Below the pieces are notes generated by a model that was given only the letters and a program-made list of their open reading frames with translations, searched no databases and was not told the DNA's origin. Made by a program: the position numbers and the translations under genes. A stretch of DNA of 54,245 nt from Phenylobacterium sp. (GTDB lineage: Bacteria > Pseudomonadota > Alphaproteobacteria > Caulobacterales > Caulobacteraceae): NCBI RefSeq assembly GCF_025351295.1, contig NZ_JANXWD010000154.1, positions 1 through 54,245 of the forward strand. Direction: 5' to 3'. This document shows positions 18,177 to 26,563 of this stretch, piece after piece; position 1 is the stretch's first letter; each line of letters begins with the position of its first letter.

Positions 18177-18240
18177 CCCGCCTTCATGCCCCGATTGCGG
18201 CCCGCGATTCAACCGCGGAGACGCCGCGCCGGCCCATTCT

Positions 18241-18349
18241 TTGAACCACTGAAAACACTGAAAACACTGAAATATATAGCGATAAGGATTATCAGGGTAC
18301 GCCGGCGATCTGCCCCCCTTTCAGTGTCTTCAGTGTTTTTAGTGGTTAA
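18241..18349. repeat. AT-rich long inverted repeat (type E) overlapping the coaE stop
   Basis: The left arm (18241-18272) reads TTGAACCACTGAAAACACTG and goes on with a further ACACTGAAA-type unit. The right arm (18319-18349) is its imperfect complement, containing TTTCAGTGTCTTCAGTG. The loop is about 46 bases and includes AATATATAGCGATAAGG. Each arm is built from 9-base CACTGAAAA units. The arm sequence resembles accessory repeats seen in many bacterial genomes. The right arm contains the TAA stop codon of coaE. Confidence 0.8.
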
Positions 18350-18942
18350 TCCGTCTTCAGACGCAGAGCCGCGACGATCGCCCGGACCTGGGCGCGGGCC
18401 GCCTCCAGGCCCTGGCCGGTGTCGACCACATAGTGCGCCCGGGCGCGCTTCTCGGCATCGGCCAGCTGCTGGGCCAGGATGGCGTCCAGGCGCTCGGGGC
18501 TCATGCCCGGCCGGGCCAGCACCCGCTCGCGCTGCATCGGCGCCGGCGCCGAGACCACCACTATGGCGTCGACATTGGCGTGGCCGCCGGTCTCGAACAG
18601 CAGTGGCACGTCGAACACCACCCAGTCGGCGCCGTCGGCCTGTGCCTTTCTCATGAACCCGCCGCGGTCCTGGCCCACCAGCGGGTGGACGATGGCGTTC
18701 AGCCGCTTCAATTCCTCGGGATGCCCCAGCACCCGCTGCCGCAACGCCTCGCGGTCGACCCGCCCGTCCGCCACCACGCCCGGGAAGGCCTCGCCCACCG
18801 GACCCACGGCCGCGCCGCCCCGGTCGTAGAGCTCGTGCACCGCGGCGTCGGCGTCATAGACCGGCAGCCCGGCCTCGCGGAACATCGCCGCGGTGGTCGA
18901 CTTGCCCATGCCGATGGAGCCCGTCAGCCCGATCACCTTCAT
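18346..18942 (-). CDS. coaE: Dephospho-CoA kinase
   Basis: A 198-residue P-loop kinase catalysing the last step of coenzyme A synthesis. The N terminus is [20 protein letters not shown], with Walker [10 protein letters not shown] at residues 8-16. [15 protein letters not shown] and [11 protein letters not shown] are further family motifs. It overlaps aroE by four bases. The final codons and TAA lie within the right arm of a long inverted repeat, so the natural end may have been altered by repeat insertion. Confidence 0.96.
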   Translation of the reverse strand: MKVIGLTGSIGMGKSTTAAMFREAGLPVYDADAAVHELYDRGGAAVGPVGEAFPGVVADGRVDREALRQRVLGHPEELKRLNAIVHPLVGQDRGGFMRKAQADGADWVVFDVPLLFETGGHANVDAIVVVSAPAPMQRERVLARPGMSPERLDAILAQQLADAEKRARAHYVVDTGQGLEAARAQVRAIVAALRLKTD

Positions 18943-19793
18943 CCTCGGTCCCCCGCCAGGGCCGCCAGGGCCAGGGCGCGGACATCCACCCCCGCCGGCG
19001 GCGGCGCGCCGAAGAAGGCCTCATAGGCCGGGACCGCCTGGCCGATCAGCATCTCCAGCCCGTCCACCGTGGACCTGCCCAGGGCGCGCGCCTGCCGCAG
19101 GAACGCGGTGTCGAGCGGCTGGTAGACCATGTCCATGATCACGCACCCCGCCGGGGTCGCGTCCAGCGACACGGGCAGGCCGCCCTGCCCGGCGAGGCCG
19201 GCCGAGGTGGCGTTGATCACCGCCGTGGCGTCGGCCAGCGCCTCGCCGGCCCGGCCCAGCGGCAGGGCCTGGACCTGCGGCCCCAGGGCCTGCGCGATCG
19301 CCTCGGCGCGGGCCAGGGTGCGGTTGACCACCCACACCCGGGGCGTGCCGGCCCCCAGTAGCGCGGCCACCGCGCCGCGCGCCGCGCCGCCTGCCCCCAG
19401 CACCGCCACCGAGCCTGCCGCCGCGTCCCAGGCCGGGGCCTGGCGCTGGAAGGCGCGGAGCAGGCCGATGCCGTCCGTGTTGTGGGCCAGGATCCGTCCA
19501 TCGGGCTCGAAGGTCAGCACATTGGCCGCGCCTGAGCGCCGCGCCAGGTCGCTGGCCTGGTCGGCGACCGCCAGCGCCCGCGCCTTGAACGGGAGGGTCA
19601 CGTTGAGGCCGCGCACCACCCCGCCGCGCAGGGCGTGGGCGAAGGCCTCGAACCCGTCGCCCTCCAGCGGGAAGGCCACATAGACCGCGTCGATCCCCGC
19701 CGCCGCCAGCCAGGCGTTGTGCAGGATCGGCGACAGGGAATGGCCCACCGGCCGACCCGCGACGCCGGCCACCACCGTGCGTCCGGTGATCAT
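18939..19793 (-). CDS. aroE: Shikimate dehydrogenase
   Basis: A 284-residue NADP-dependent reductase of aromatic amino acid biosynthesis. The shikimate site is seen in [17 protein letters not shown] and the catalytic Lys region [12 protein letters not shown], then NTDGIG. The nucleotide-binding motif is [19 protein letters not shown] followed by NRTLARA. Length fits AroE. It overlaps both neighbours by four bases (maf upstream, coaE downstream). Confidence 0.96.
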   Translation of the reverse strand: MITGRTVVAGVAGRPVGHSLSPILHNAWLAAAGIDAVYVAFPLEGDGFEAFAHALRGGVVRGLNVTLPFKARALAVADQASDLARRSGAANVLTFEPDGRILAHNTDGIGLLRAFQRQAPAWDAAAGSVAVLGAGGAARGAVAALLGAGTPRVWVVNRTLARAEAIAQALGPQVQALPLGRAGEALADATAVINATSAGLAGQGGLPVSLDATPAGCVIMDMVYQPLDTAFLRQARALGRSTVDGLEMLIGQAVPAYEAFFGAPPPAGVDVRALALAALAGDRG

Positions 19794-20380
19794 GCCGCCA
19801 GCTCCCCGTGCCGCCGCAGCAGGTCCAGGAGGCCCAGCAGCGGCAGGCCCAGGATGGCGAAATAGTCGCCCTCGATCCGCGAGAACAGCTGCGCGCCCGG
19901 CCCCTCCAGCCGGTAGCAGCCCACCGAGCCCAGGGCGGCCTCGCCCTCGGTCGCCAGGTAGTGGTCGAGGAAGGCGTCGGAGAAGTCGCGCATGGTCAGG
20001 CTGGCGGTCGCCACTTCGCGCCAGATCGGCGCCCCGTCGCGGGCTACCACCACCGCCGAATGCAGCTTGTGGGTCTTGCCGCGCAGGATCCGCAGCCGTT
20101 CGCGGGCCGCCGCCACGGTCTCGGCCTTGTCGTAGAGCTGCCCGTCCAGGTCCAACGTCTGGTCCGCGCCGATCACCAGGCCCGGGCGGCTGCGCGACAC
20201 CTTGATCGCCTTCAGTTCCGCCAGCGCGTCGGCCACCTCGCGCGGCCCCGCGCCCTCGGCCAGCAGCCCCGCCTTTACCGCGTCCTCGTCGACGCCGGGC
20301 ACCACCGCCTCATGCGGTACGCCCGCGCCAGCCAGCACGGCCCGCCGCGCGGCGCTCTTCGACGCCAGGATGAGGCTCAC
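19790..20380 (-). CDS. maf: Maf-family nucleotide pyrophosphatase
   Basis: A 196-residue Maf/Ham1-like protein. The N terminus [18 protein letters not shown] is diagnostic, as are [18 protein letters not shown] and [20 protein letters not shown]. Maf proteins hydrolyse non-canonical or bulk nucleoside triphosphates to monophosphates. The GCYRLEG-type subgroup may differ in substrate from the YhdE-type. It is coupled by ATGA overlaps to ppsR and aroE. Confidence 0.93.
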   Translation of the reverse strand: MSLILASKSAARRAVLAGAGVPHEAVVPGVDEDAVKAGLLAEGAGPREVADALAELKAIKVSRSRPGLVIGADQTLDLDGQLYDKAETVAAARERLRILRGKTHKLHSAVVVARDGAPIWREVATASLTMRDFSDAFLDHYLATEGEAALGSVGCYRLEGPGAQLFSRIEGDYFAILGLPLLGLLDLLRRHGELAA

Positions 20381-21246
20381 CCCAGCACCTCGACCTGGCC
20401 ATGGCCCTTGTGCAGCAGGTTCATCACCGCCGCCGCCGTCTCCTCCACCGAGCGGCGCGTGACGTCGATGGTCGGCCAGCCGTGGCGCTCATAGAGCCGC
20501 CGCGCGTCGATCACCTCCTCGCGCACCTTGTCCTGGTCGATGTAGGTCGACTCCCGGGTCTCCTTGAGGCTGAGCAGCCGGTTGCGGCGGATCTGGATCA
20601 GCCGGTCCGGCGCGATCAGCAGCCCGACGATCAGGGCGTTCTTCAGGTGGAACAGCTTCTCCGGCAGCGGCCGGCCGGGCACCAGCGGGACGTTGGCCGC
20701 CCGTACGCCGCGGTGCGCCAGGTAGATGCAGGTGGGGGTCTTCGAGGTCCGCGACACCCCCAGCAGCACCACGTCGGCCTGGTCCAGGTCCTGGCCGCCC
20801 TGGCCGTCGTCGTGGCCGATGGCATAATTCAGCGCGTCCATGCGGTTGAAATAGTCGTTGTCCAGCCGCAGGTGCGCCCCCACCCGGCTGGTGGTCGCCG
20901 CCCCTAGGTAGCGCTGCATGGCGCTGACCAGCGGGTCCAGGGCCGGCAGGCAGGGCATGTCCATCCGCCGGCAGCCCTCCTCCAGGGCGTCGCGCAGCTT
21001 CTCGTCGACGATGGTGTGCAGCACGATCCCCGGCGCCTCCTCGATATCGCCCAGCGCCCGGTCCAGCTGCCGCTGCGAGCGGACCAAGGCATAGATGTGT
21101 TCGATCGGCAGCACGTTCTCGAACCGGGCGCAGACCGCGCGCGCCATGGCGTTCAGCGTCTCGCCGGTGGAGTCCGACACCAGGTGGACGTGGAAGTAGG
21201 TCGCGAGCCGGGGCGGCGGGGTGTTCGGCACGGGGGACGGGCTCAC
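20377..21246 (-). CDS. ppsR: Pyruvate, water dikinase regulatory protein (DUF299/PpsR family)
   Basis: A 289-residue bifunctional kinase/pyrophosphorylase family protein. It begins near YFHVHLVSDSTGETLNAMAR and carries the P-loop-like GVSRTSKTPTCIYLA. PpsR-type proteins phosphorylate and dephosphorylate PEP synthase or PPDK. The GTG at 21246 matches the family length of ~275 residues; the open frame runs much further upstream into the origin region. In Caulobacter crescentus the duf299 gene flanks Cori opposite hemE, exactly as here. Confidence 0.93.
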   Translation of the reverse strand: MSPSPVPNTPPPRLATYFHVHLVSDSTGETLNAMARAVCARFENVLPIEHIYALVRSQRQLDRALGDIEEAPGIVLHTIVDEKLRDALEEGCRRMDMPCLPALDPLVSAMQRYLGAATTSRVGAHLRLDNDYFNRMDALNYAIGHDDGQGGQDLDQADVVLLGVSRTSKTPTCIYLAHRGVRAANVPLVPGRPLPEKLFHLKNALIVGLLIAPDRLIQIRRNRLLSLKETRESTYIDQDKVREEVIDARRLYERHGWPTIDVTRRSVEETAAAVMNLLHKGHGQVEVLG

Positions 21247-21726
21247 GGAAGCTGGGGACGGATCCTGTGGGTACTCTCTTAGCGAAGCTCGCGGGCCTTG
21301 GGGATAGACGAGGTGGAATGTGGGCCCGCCGGGCCCCGGCCGGGATCGGCTGTATGAACGGGCCCGTTTACGCCTCGTTAACCCCCAGGCTGCGGATCGG
21401 GGCGCCGCTTGACCGTCCGAAGTCGAGCGCCGGGCGATGGCCGCATCGGCGCCCGGCGTTCTCCCGCGAAGTGTTAACGAAACCCTAATGGCCTCCGAGG
21501 GTTTGGCCTGCGGTCCCCGCAATCCACAGGCCGGGATGAACCCACCCGCCGGCCTGGACAGGCTGGGGACGACCTGGGCGCCGTGACGGGATCGTCAAGT
21601 TTTCCCCGCTCGCGACACCCTCTACCGCTCCTGTCGTCCTTAGATTCAAGACTCTTAGGATTGCAGACGAACAAGCCGGGGCGCGGGGGCCTTGAGCCCG
21701 GCGGCCCGGCAGGCTTTAAGTCCGCC
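21247..21726. other. Putative chromosomal replication origin (Cori-like), ppsR-hemE intergenic region
   Basis: These 480 non-coding bases lie between duf299/ppsR and hemE, the Cori context. CtrA-like boxes: TTTA-N7-TTAA at 21367-21381 and TTAA-N7-CTAA at 21474-21488. DnaA-like sites: CAATCCACA at 21520-21528, the complement of GTACCCACA at 21266-21274, and three TGGGGA sites (complement of the Caulobacter W-box TCCCCA) at 21253, 21299 and 21564. Two GANTC methylation sites, GATTC (21643) and GACTC (21650), sit two bases apart in the AT-richer segment before hemE, between two CTTAG repeats. Position is strong evidence; individual sites are pattern matches. Confidence 0.82.
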
Positions 21727-22776
21727 ATGAGCGAGACCCCCCGCCTTCTCCGCGCCCTGGCCGGCGAGACCCTGGACCGGCCGCCGATCTGGTTCATGCG
21801 CCAGGCCGGCCGGTCGCTGCCGGAATATCGCGAGCTGCGCACCCGGGCGAAGGACTTCATGGCCTTCTGCTTCAACCCCGAGATGGCGGCCGAGGCGACG
21901 CTGCAGCCCATGCGTCGCTTTCCGATGGATGGCGCCATCGTCTTCGCCGACATCCTGCTGCTGCCGCAGGCCCTGGGCCAGGAGGTCTGGTTCGAGGCCG
22001 GCGAGGGGCCGCGCCTGGGCGCCCTGCCCCCGATCCAGGCGCTGCGCGACGCTGTCGAAGGCTCGACCGTCAAGCTGGCCAATATCGGCGAGACCCTGAG
22101 CCGGGTCCGCGCCGAGCTGGAGTCGGACCGCGCCCTGATCGGTTTCGCCGGCGCCCCCTGGACGGTCGCCACCTACATGATCGAGGGCCGCGGGTCGCAG
22201 CGCGAGGCCGCACGTACGTACGCCTACCAGCATCCCGAGGCGCTGGACGCCCTGCTGGATGTCCTGGTGGACTCTACCGCCCGCTACTTGGTCATGCAGG
22301 CCAGAGCCGGCGCGCAGGCGCTGAAGCTGTTCGAGAGCTGGGCGGAGAACCTGGCCGAGGACGTCTTTGAGCGCATCGTGGTCGGCCCGCACACCCGCAT
22401 CGTCCAGCAGGTCCGCGCCGCCGGGGTCGACGTGCCGTTCATCGGCTTCCCGCGCGGCTGCGGCGCGCTGGTGGAGAACTACGCGGCCAAGGTCCCGGTC
22501 CAGGGCGTCGCCCTGGACACCCAGGCCAGCTTCGCCATGGGCCGGCGCATCCAAGCCGACGGCAAGACCATCCAAGGCGCGCTCGACAACCTGCTGCTGC
22601 GGGCCGGCGGCCCGGCCCTGGACGCCCGCGTCGACGCCCTGCTCGAGGCCTGGGGCCAAGGCCCCTACATCTTCAACCTCGGCCACGGGGTGATCCCCGA
22701 CACCCCCCTGGAACACATCGCCCAGGTCGTGGCGCGGGTCACGGGCAAGCCGGTGACCCGGATGGCCGCAGCGTGA
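21727..22776 (+). CDS. hemE: Uroporphyrinogen decarboxylase
   Basis: A 349-residue enzyme that decarboxylates uroporphyrinogen III to coproporphyrinogen III in heme synthesis. The signature RPPIWFMRQAGRSLPEYRELR-type region lies at residues ~18-37 with the substrate-binding Arg residues. Other motifs are GFAGAPWTVATYMIEG and FNLGHGVIPDTP. The ATG at 21727 gives the normal length. It is the first gene on the rightward side of the putative origin and is followed by hemH and hemJ. Confidence 0.97.
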   Translation: MSETPRLLRALAGETLDRPPIWFMRQAGRSLPEYRELRTRAKDFMAFCFNPEMAAEATLQPMRRFPMDGAIVFADILLLPQALGQEVWFEAGEGPRLGALPPIQALRDAVEGSTVKLANIGETLSRVRAELESDRALIGFAGAPWTVATYMIEGRGSQREAARTYAYQHPEALDALLDVLVDSTARYLVMQARAGAQALKLFESWAENLAEDVFERIVVGPHTRIVQQVRAAGVDVPFIGFPRGCGALVENYAAKVPVQGVALDTQASFAMGRRIQADGKTIQGALDNLLLRAGGPALDARVDALLEAWGQGPYIFNLGHGVIPDTPLEHIAQVVARVTGKPVTRMAAA

Positions 22777-22787
22777 GACGCCGCAGA

Positions 22788-22945
22788 GTTGCTCCCCCCT
22801 CGGGGGAGCTGTCAGCGAAGCTGACGAAGGGGGTCTGCTCAAACGGATCGACCGGGCGCCGCCCCGGCGTCGACAGGGCTTATGCGCCGCCGCCGTGGAG
22901 GACCCCCTCCCTCGCTTGCGGCGACACCTCCCCCGACGGGGGAGG
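22788..22945. repeat. Dispersed hairpin repeat, type B (copy B2)
   Basis: It opens with GTTGCTCCCCCCTCGGGGGA and GTCAGCGAAGCTGAC and closes with GGACCCCCTCCCTCGCTTGC, then CCCGACGGGGGAGGA. Relative to B1 it is in the opposite orientation. It fills the gap between hemE and hemH, ending ten bases before the hemH start, so it includes or adjoins the hemH leader. Confidence 0.85.
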
Positions 22946-22954
22946 ATCTGCGGG

Positions 22955-23980
22955 ATGAGCCGTGTCGCCGTCGTGCTCTTCAACCTGGGCGGGCCGGACA
23001 GCCTGGCGGCGGTGCGGCCGTTTCTGTTCAATCTGTTCCGGGATCCGGCAATCATCACCCTGCCGGCTATCGCGCGCTATCCGCTGGCGGCCTTGATCTC
23101 CACCACGCGCAACAAGACCGCCCAGGCCAACTACGCGATCATGGGCGGCCGCTCGCCCCTGCTGCCGGAGACGCAGGCCCAGGCTGCCGCCTTGGACACC
23201 GAACTGAAGCGCCAGGGCGTCGACGCCCGATCCTTCATCGCCATGAACTACTGGAAGCCGTTCACCCGCGACACCGCCAGGGCGGTGGCCGCCTATGCCC
23301 CCGACGAGATCGTGCTGCTGCCGCTCTATCCGCAGTATTCGACCACCACCACCGCGTCGTCCGCCAAGGCCTGGGCGCGGGCCTACCGGGGGCCGGGCCG
23401 CAGCCGCACCGTGTGCTGCTATCCCACCGCCACGGGGCTGATCGACGCCCACGTCGCCGAGATCCGCAAGGTCTGGGAGGCCGGCGGCCGGCCGGCCGAC
23501 CTGCGGCTGCTGTTCTCGGCGCATGGCCTGCCGCAGCAGGTGGTCGACGCCGGCGACCCCTACGCCGCCCAGATCGCCGCCACCGCCGCGGCGATCGCCG
23601 AACGGCTGCCGGAGATCGCCGACTGGCAGGTGTGTTTCCAGAGCCGGGTGGGCCGTCTCAAGTGGCTCGAGCCGTCCACGGAGACCGCCATCCGCCAGGC
23701 CGGCGCCGACGGCAAGGGGGTGCTGATCGCCCCCATCGCCTTCGTCTCCGAGCACGTGGAGACCTTGGTCGAGCTGGACCACGAATATGCCGAGCTGGCC
23801 CAGGAGCTGGAGGTGACGCCCTACCTGCGGGCCCGGACGCCCGGCGTCGACGCGGGCTTCATCGCCGAACTGGCCCGCGCGGTCGAGGGCGCGCTCGGCC
23901 GGCAAGGGGTCGCGCCCCATGGCCCCTGGCGATGCCCGGCCGGCCATGGCAAATGCGCCTGCCGGGAGGGGACGGCCTGA
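22955..23980 (+). CDS. hemH: Ferrochelatase
   Basis: A 341-residue HemH that inserts Fe2+ into protoporphyrin IX. The N terminus VAVVLFNLGGPDS is typical. The catalytic-His region is LLFSAHGLPQQVVDAGDPY, and a second family motif is IAPIAFVSEHVETLVELDHE. The C terminus contains two Cys residues (RCPAGHGKCACREG); some bacterial ferrochelatases bind a 2Fe-2S cluster via Cys, but this cannot be concluded here. Its TGA overlaps the hemJ ATG by one base. Confidence 0.95.
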   Translation: MSRVAVVLFNLGGPDSLAAVRPFLFNLFRDPAIITLPAIARYPLAALISTTRNKTAQANYAIMGGRSPLLPETQAQAAALDTELKRQGVDARSFIAMNYWKPFTRDTARAVAAYAPDEIVLLPLYPQYSTTTTASSAKAWARAYRGPGRSRTVCCYPTATGLIDAHVAEIRKVWEAGGRPADLRLLFSAHGLPQQVVDAGDPYAAQIAATAAAIAERLPEIADWQVCFQSRVGRLKWLEPSTETAIRQAGADGKGVLIAPIAFVSEHVETLVELDHEYAELAQELEVTPYLRARTPGVDAGFIAELARAVEGALGRQGVAPHGPWRCPAGHGKCACREGTA

Positions 23981-24441
23981 TGGACTGGTACAATCTGCTA
24001 CGCGGCCTGCACATCATCGCGGTGATCGCCTGGATGGCGGGGATGATGTACCTGCCCCGCCTCTTCGCCTACCACACCGAGACCGCACCCCCGGGCAGCG
24101 AGTTCGACGCCCACTTCCAGCGGTGGGAGGCCAAACTCATGTCGATCATCATGAACCCGGCCATGACCATCACCTTCATCCTCGGGATCAGCCTGATCCT
24201 ATATCACGTCTATGCCATGCGGCAGGGCTGGGGCTTCCTGCTGGAACCCTGGATGCTGGTGAAGCTCGCCGGCGTCGTCTTCATGGGCTACTGGCACGGC
24301 ATGCTGGCGGGCGCGCGCAAGCAGATCGCGGCCGGCCAACGCCCGCGCTCGGCGAAGTTCTGGCGCGCCACCAACGAACTGCCCTTCCTGGCCGCCGTGG
24401 TCATGGTCCTGGCCGTCACCCTGGAATTCGGCAACCACTGA
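23980..24441 (+). CDS. hemJ: Protoporphyrinogen IX oxidase HemJ
   Basis: A 153-residue inner-membrane protein with about four helices. It belongs to the HemJ/UPF0093 family: LRGLHIIAVIAWMAGMMYLP carries the conserved His near residue 11, and the segment around WMLVKLAGVVFMGYWHG contains the other conserved polar residues. HemJ oxidises protoporphyrinogen IX and replaces HemG/HemY in most alphaproteobacteria. Location straight after ferrochelatase supports the call. The TGATG junction with hemH suggests coupled translation. Confidence 0.94.
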   Translation: MDWYNLLRGLHIIAVIAWMAGMMYLPRLFAYHTETAPPGSEFDAHFQRWEAKLMSIIMNPAMTITFILGISLILYHVYAMRQGWGFLLEPWMLVKLAGVVFMGYWHGMLAGARKQIAAGQRPRSAKFWRATNELPFLAAVVMVLAVTLEFGNH

Positions 24442-24442
24442 T

Positions 24443-24579
24443 TTTTCCTTCCCCATCATGGGGAGGGACAGCTCGCCGTGAGGCGAGCAGGGTGGGGAAC
24501 CCTTGATCCTCCCGGGCCTGAAGCCCACTTCCCATCTATCTGGCCTGCGGCCATCCACCCTCCCCTGAAGAGGAGGGAT
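24443..24579. repeat. Dispersed hairpin repeat, type A (copy A4, degenerate)
   Basis: It starts with TTTTTCCTTCCCCATCATGG and ends with CCCTCCCCTGAAGAGGAGGG. The palindromes CTCGCCGTGAGGCGAG and CTGGCCTGCGGCCA lie inside. It is more diverged than A1 and A3. It lies in the hemJ-rho gap, whose remaining 200 bases (24580-24779) show no gene and presumably hold the rho promoter. Confidence 0.78.
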
Positions 24580-24779
24580 ATCCTTGACCCCATCCCCCCG
24601 ATGTGGTTCCGCTGGCGTCACGCGTCGGTCACGGCGCGCCCCGCCTCTTACCGGTCCGCGCGGCAGCCGCGCCCCGACCGGTCCCCAACGAAACTGACAA
24701 CGGCGCCTCCAGCGCCTACATGATTGCCCCGCCCGCACCCGGCCTCCGTCCGGTGCGCGCGAATTCCAAAGTGAAATCA

Positions 24780-26189
24780 ATGCAAGACGATACCGAAGAC
24801 CACGCCTCCGACACCGACCTCGACGTCCTGGAGCCCGTGGTCAGCGAGGCCGAGGCGGCCGCCCAGGCCGAGGCCGAGAACGAGGAGCCCAGCGAGGCGT
24901 CCAAGGCGATCGCCGCCATGGGCCTGACCCAGGCCAGCCTGCAGGGGCTGAAGGACAAGTCGCCGGCCGACCTGCTGGCCTTCGCCGAGCAGCTGGAGAT
25001 CGAATCCGCGAACTCCATGCGCAAGCAGGACATGATGTTCGCGATCCTCAAGGTGCTGGCCGAAGAAGGCGTGGCGATCTCGGGCTCCGGCACCCTGGAA
25101 GTGGTGCAGGACGGCTTCGGCTTCCTGCGCTCGCCGGAAGCCAACTACCTGCCGGGCCCCGACGACATCTACGTCAGCCCCTCGCAGATTCGGAAGTTCG
25201 GCCTGCGCACCGGCGACACCGTCGTCGGCGAGGTCCGCGCCCCCCGGGAGGGCGAGCGCTACTTCGCCCTGGTGAAGGTCGACCAGGTCAACTTCGAAGC
25301 CCCCGAGAACGTTCGCCACAAGGTGCTGTTCGACAACCTGACGCCGCTCTATCCGGAAGAGCGCCTGCGGATGGAGATCGACGACCCGACGCTGAAGGAC
25401 CGCTCCGGCCGGGTCATCGACATCGCCGCGCCGCTCGGCAAGGGCCAGCGCTGCCTGATCGTCGCCCCGCCGCGGGTCGGCAAGACGATCATGATGCAGA
25501 ACATCGCCCGGGCGATCTCCACCAACCACCCCGAGTGCTACCTGATCGTGCTGCTGATCGACGAGCGGCCGGAAGAAGTCACCGACATGCAGCGCACCGT
25601 GAAGGGCGAGGTGATCTCCTCGACCTTCGACGAGCCCGCCACCCGCCACGTTCAGGTCGCCGAAATGGTCATCGAAAAGGCCAAGCGCCTGGTCGAGCAC
25701 AAGCGCGACGTGGTGATCCTGCTGGACAACATCACCCGCCTGGGCCGCGCCTACAACACCGTGGTCCCGTCGTCGGGCAAGGTGCTGACCGGCGGCGTCG
25801 ACGCCAACGCCCTGCAGCGCCCCAAGCGCTTCTTCGGCGCGGCGCGCAACATCGAGGAGGGCGGCTCGCTGACCATCATCGCCACCTCGCTGATCGATAC
25901 CGGCAGCCGGATGGACGAGGTGATCTTCGAAGAGTTCAAGGGCACCGGCAATTCTGAAATCGTGCTCGACCGCAAGGTCGCCGACAAGCGCATCTTCCCG
26001 GCCATCGACATCCTGAAGTCCGGCACCCGCAAGGAAGAGCTGATCACCCCTAAGGACCAGCTGCAGAAGACCTACATCCTGCGCCGCATCCTCAACCCCA
26101 TGGGCGCCCAGGACGCCATCGAGTTCCTGCTCGATAAGCTCCGCAGCTCCAAGAACAACGACGACTTCTTCCAGTCGATGAACACCTGA
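24780..26189 (+). CDS. rho: Transcription termination factor Rho
   Basis: A 469-residue hexameric RNA helicase. After an acidic, Ala/Glu-rich extension come the Rho N domain ([20 protein letters not shown]), the RNA-binding cold-shock-like domain ([20 protein letters not shown]) and the ATPase core. Walker A is [12 protein letters not shown]; the secondary RNA site includes [20 protein letters not shown]. The N-terminal extension is longer than in E. coli Rho (419 aa). The ATG at 24780 is preferred; an in-frame ATG at 24720 would add 20 residues. Confidence 0.96.
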   Translation: MQDDTEDHASDTDLDVLEPVVSEAEAAAQAEAENEEPSEASKAIAAMGLTQASLQGLKDKSPADLLAFAEQLEIESANSMRKQDMMFAILKVLAEEGVAISGSGTLEVVQDGFGFLRSPEANYLPGPDDIYVSPSQIRKFGLRTGDTVVGEVRAPREGERYFALVKVDQVNFEAPENVRHKVLFDNLTPLYPEERLRMEIDDPTLKDRSGRVIDIAAPLGKGQRCLIVAPPRVGKTIMMQNIARAISTNHPECYLIVLLIDERPEEVTDMQRTVKGEVISSTFDEPATRHVQVAEMVIEKAKRLVEHKRDVVILLDNITRLGRAYNTVVPSSGKVLTGGVDANALQRPKRFFGAARNIEEGGSLTIIATSLIDTGSRMDEVIFEEFKGTGNSEIVLDRKVADKRIFPAIDILKSGTRKEELITPKDQLQKTYILRRILNPMGAQDAIEFLLDKLRSSKNNDDFFQSMNT

Positions 26190-26368
26190 CCCGAGCCAGG
26201 AACGAGCAACCAGAAACATCAGCCATTTCAAAGACCCGGCAGGAAAATCGCCCCTGTCGCGAAACAAGCGCCGCAGGACGTCCCCTGGCCCGCCTCCCAG
26301 CGCGCAGGGCGCGCCCTCCCGGACACGCGATCCCGCACCTGAGGTAGGGCGGGCCATACCGGCATTAC

Positions 26369-26384
26369 TGTTTCACGTGAAACA
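26369..26384. promoter_or_regulatory. parS centromere site 1
   Basis: TGTTTCACGTGAAACA is a perfect match to the 16-bp bacterial parS consensus and a perfect palindrome. ParB nucleates here and spreads to form the partition complex. parA and parB lie about 5.5 kb downstream, and a second identical site is at 29341-29356. Confidence 0.95.
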
Positions 26385-26408
26385 CCCAAGGTAGCGCCCG
26401 CCGCCCGA

Positions 26409-26553
26409 GTTCCTCCCCTCTGGGGGAGGTGGCGCGGAGCGCCGGAAGGGGTCCTCCTGACGCCCCCACCCAGGCCCTCCCGGAATCCCGGTCGACCCGC
26501 CGTGGAGGACCCCCTCAGTCGGCTTCGCGACAGCTCCCCCAAGGGGGAGCAAC
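26409..26553. repeat. Dispersed hairpin repeat, type B (copy B3)
   Basis: It opens with TTCCTCCCCTCTGGGGGAGG and GGCGCGGAGCGCCGGAAGG and closes with GGAGGACCCCCTCAGTCGGC, then CTCCCCCAAGGGGGAGCAA. It abuts the end of the quinone-reductase gene, only 10 bases from its stop codon, again a post-stop location. Confidence 0.86.
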
Positions 26554-26563
26554 TTGTCGGCCC

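Larger units (their letters stand above)
26190..26563. other. Intergenic stretch with parS1 and repeat B3
   Basis: This 374-base gap separates the convergent rho and quinone-reductase genes. It holds the first parS site (26369-26384) and a full type B repeat (26409-26553). No credible coding frame is seen in 26190-26368; that part is GC-rich and contains no clear hairpin followed by a T tract. Confidence 0.7.

Noticed and set aside
21247..21522. Upstream extension of the ppsR frame into the origin region
   Set aside because: The added residues are basic, low-complexity and outside the family; the GTG at 21246 gives normal length.
24777..26357. Long minus-strand open frame over rho
   Set aside because: Low-complexity Gly/Ala/Val/Asp composition is typical of an antisense shadow; rho is unambiguous.
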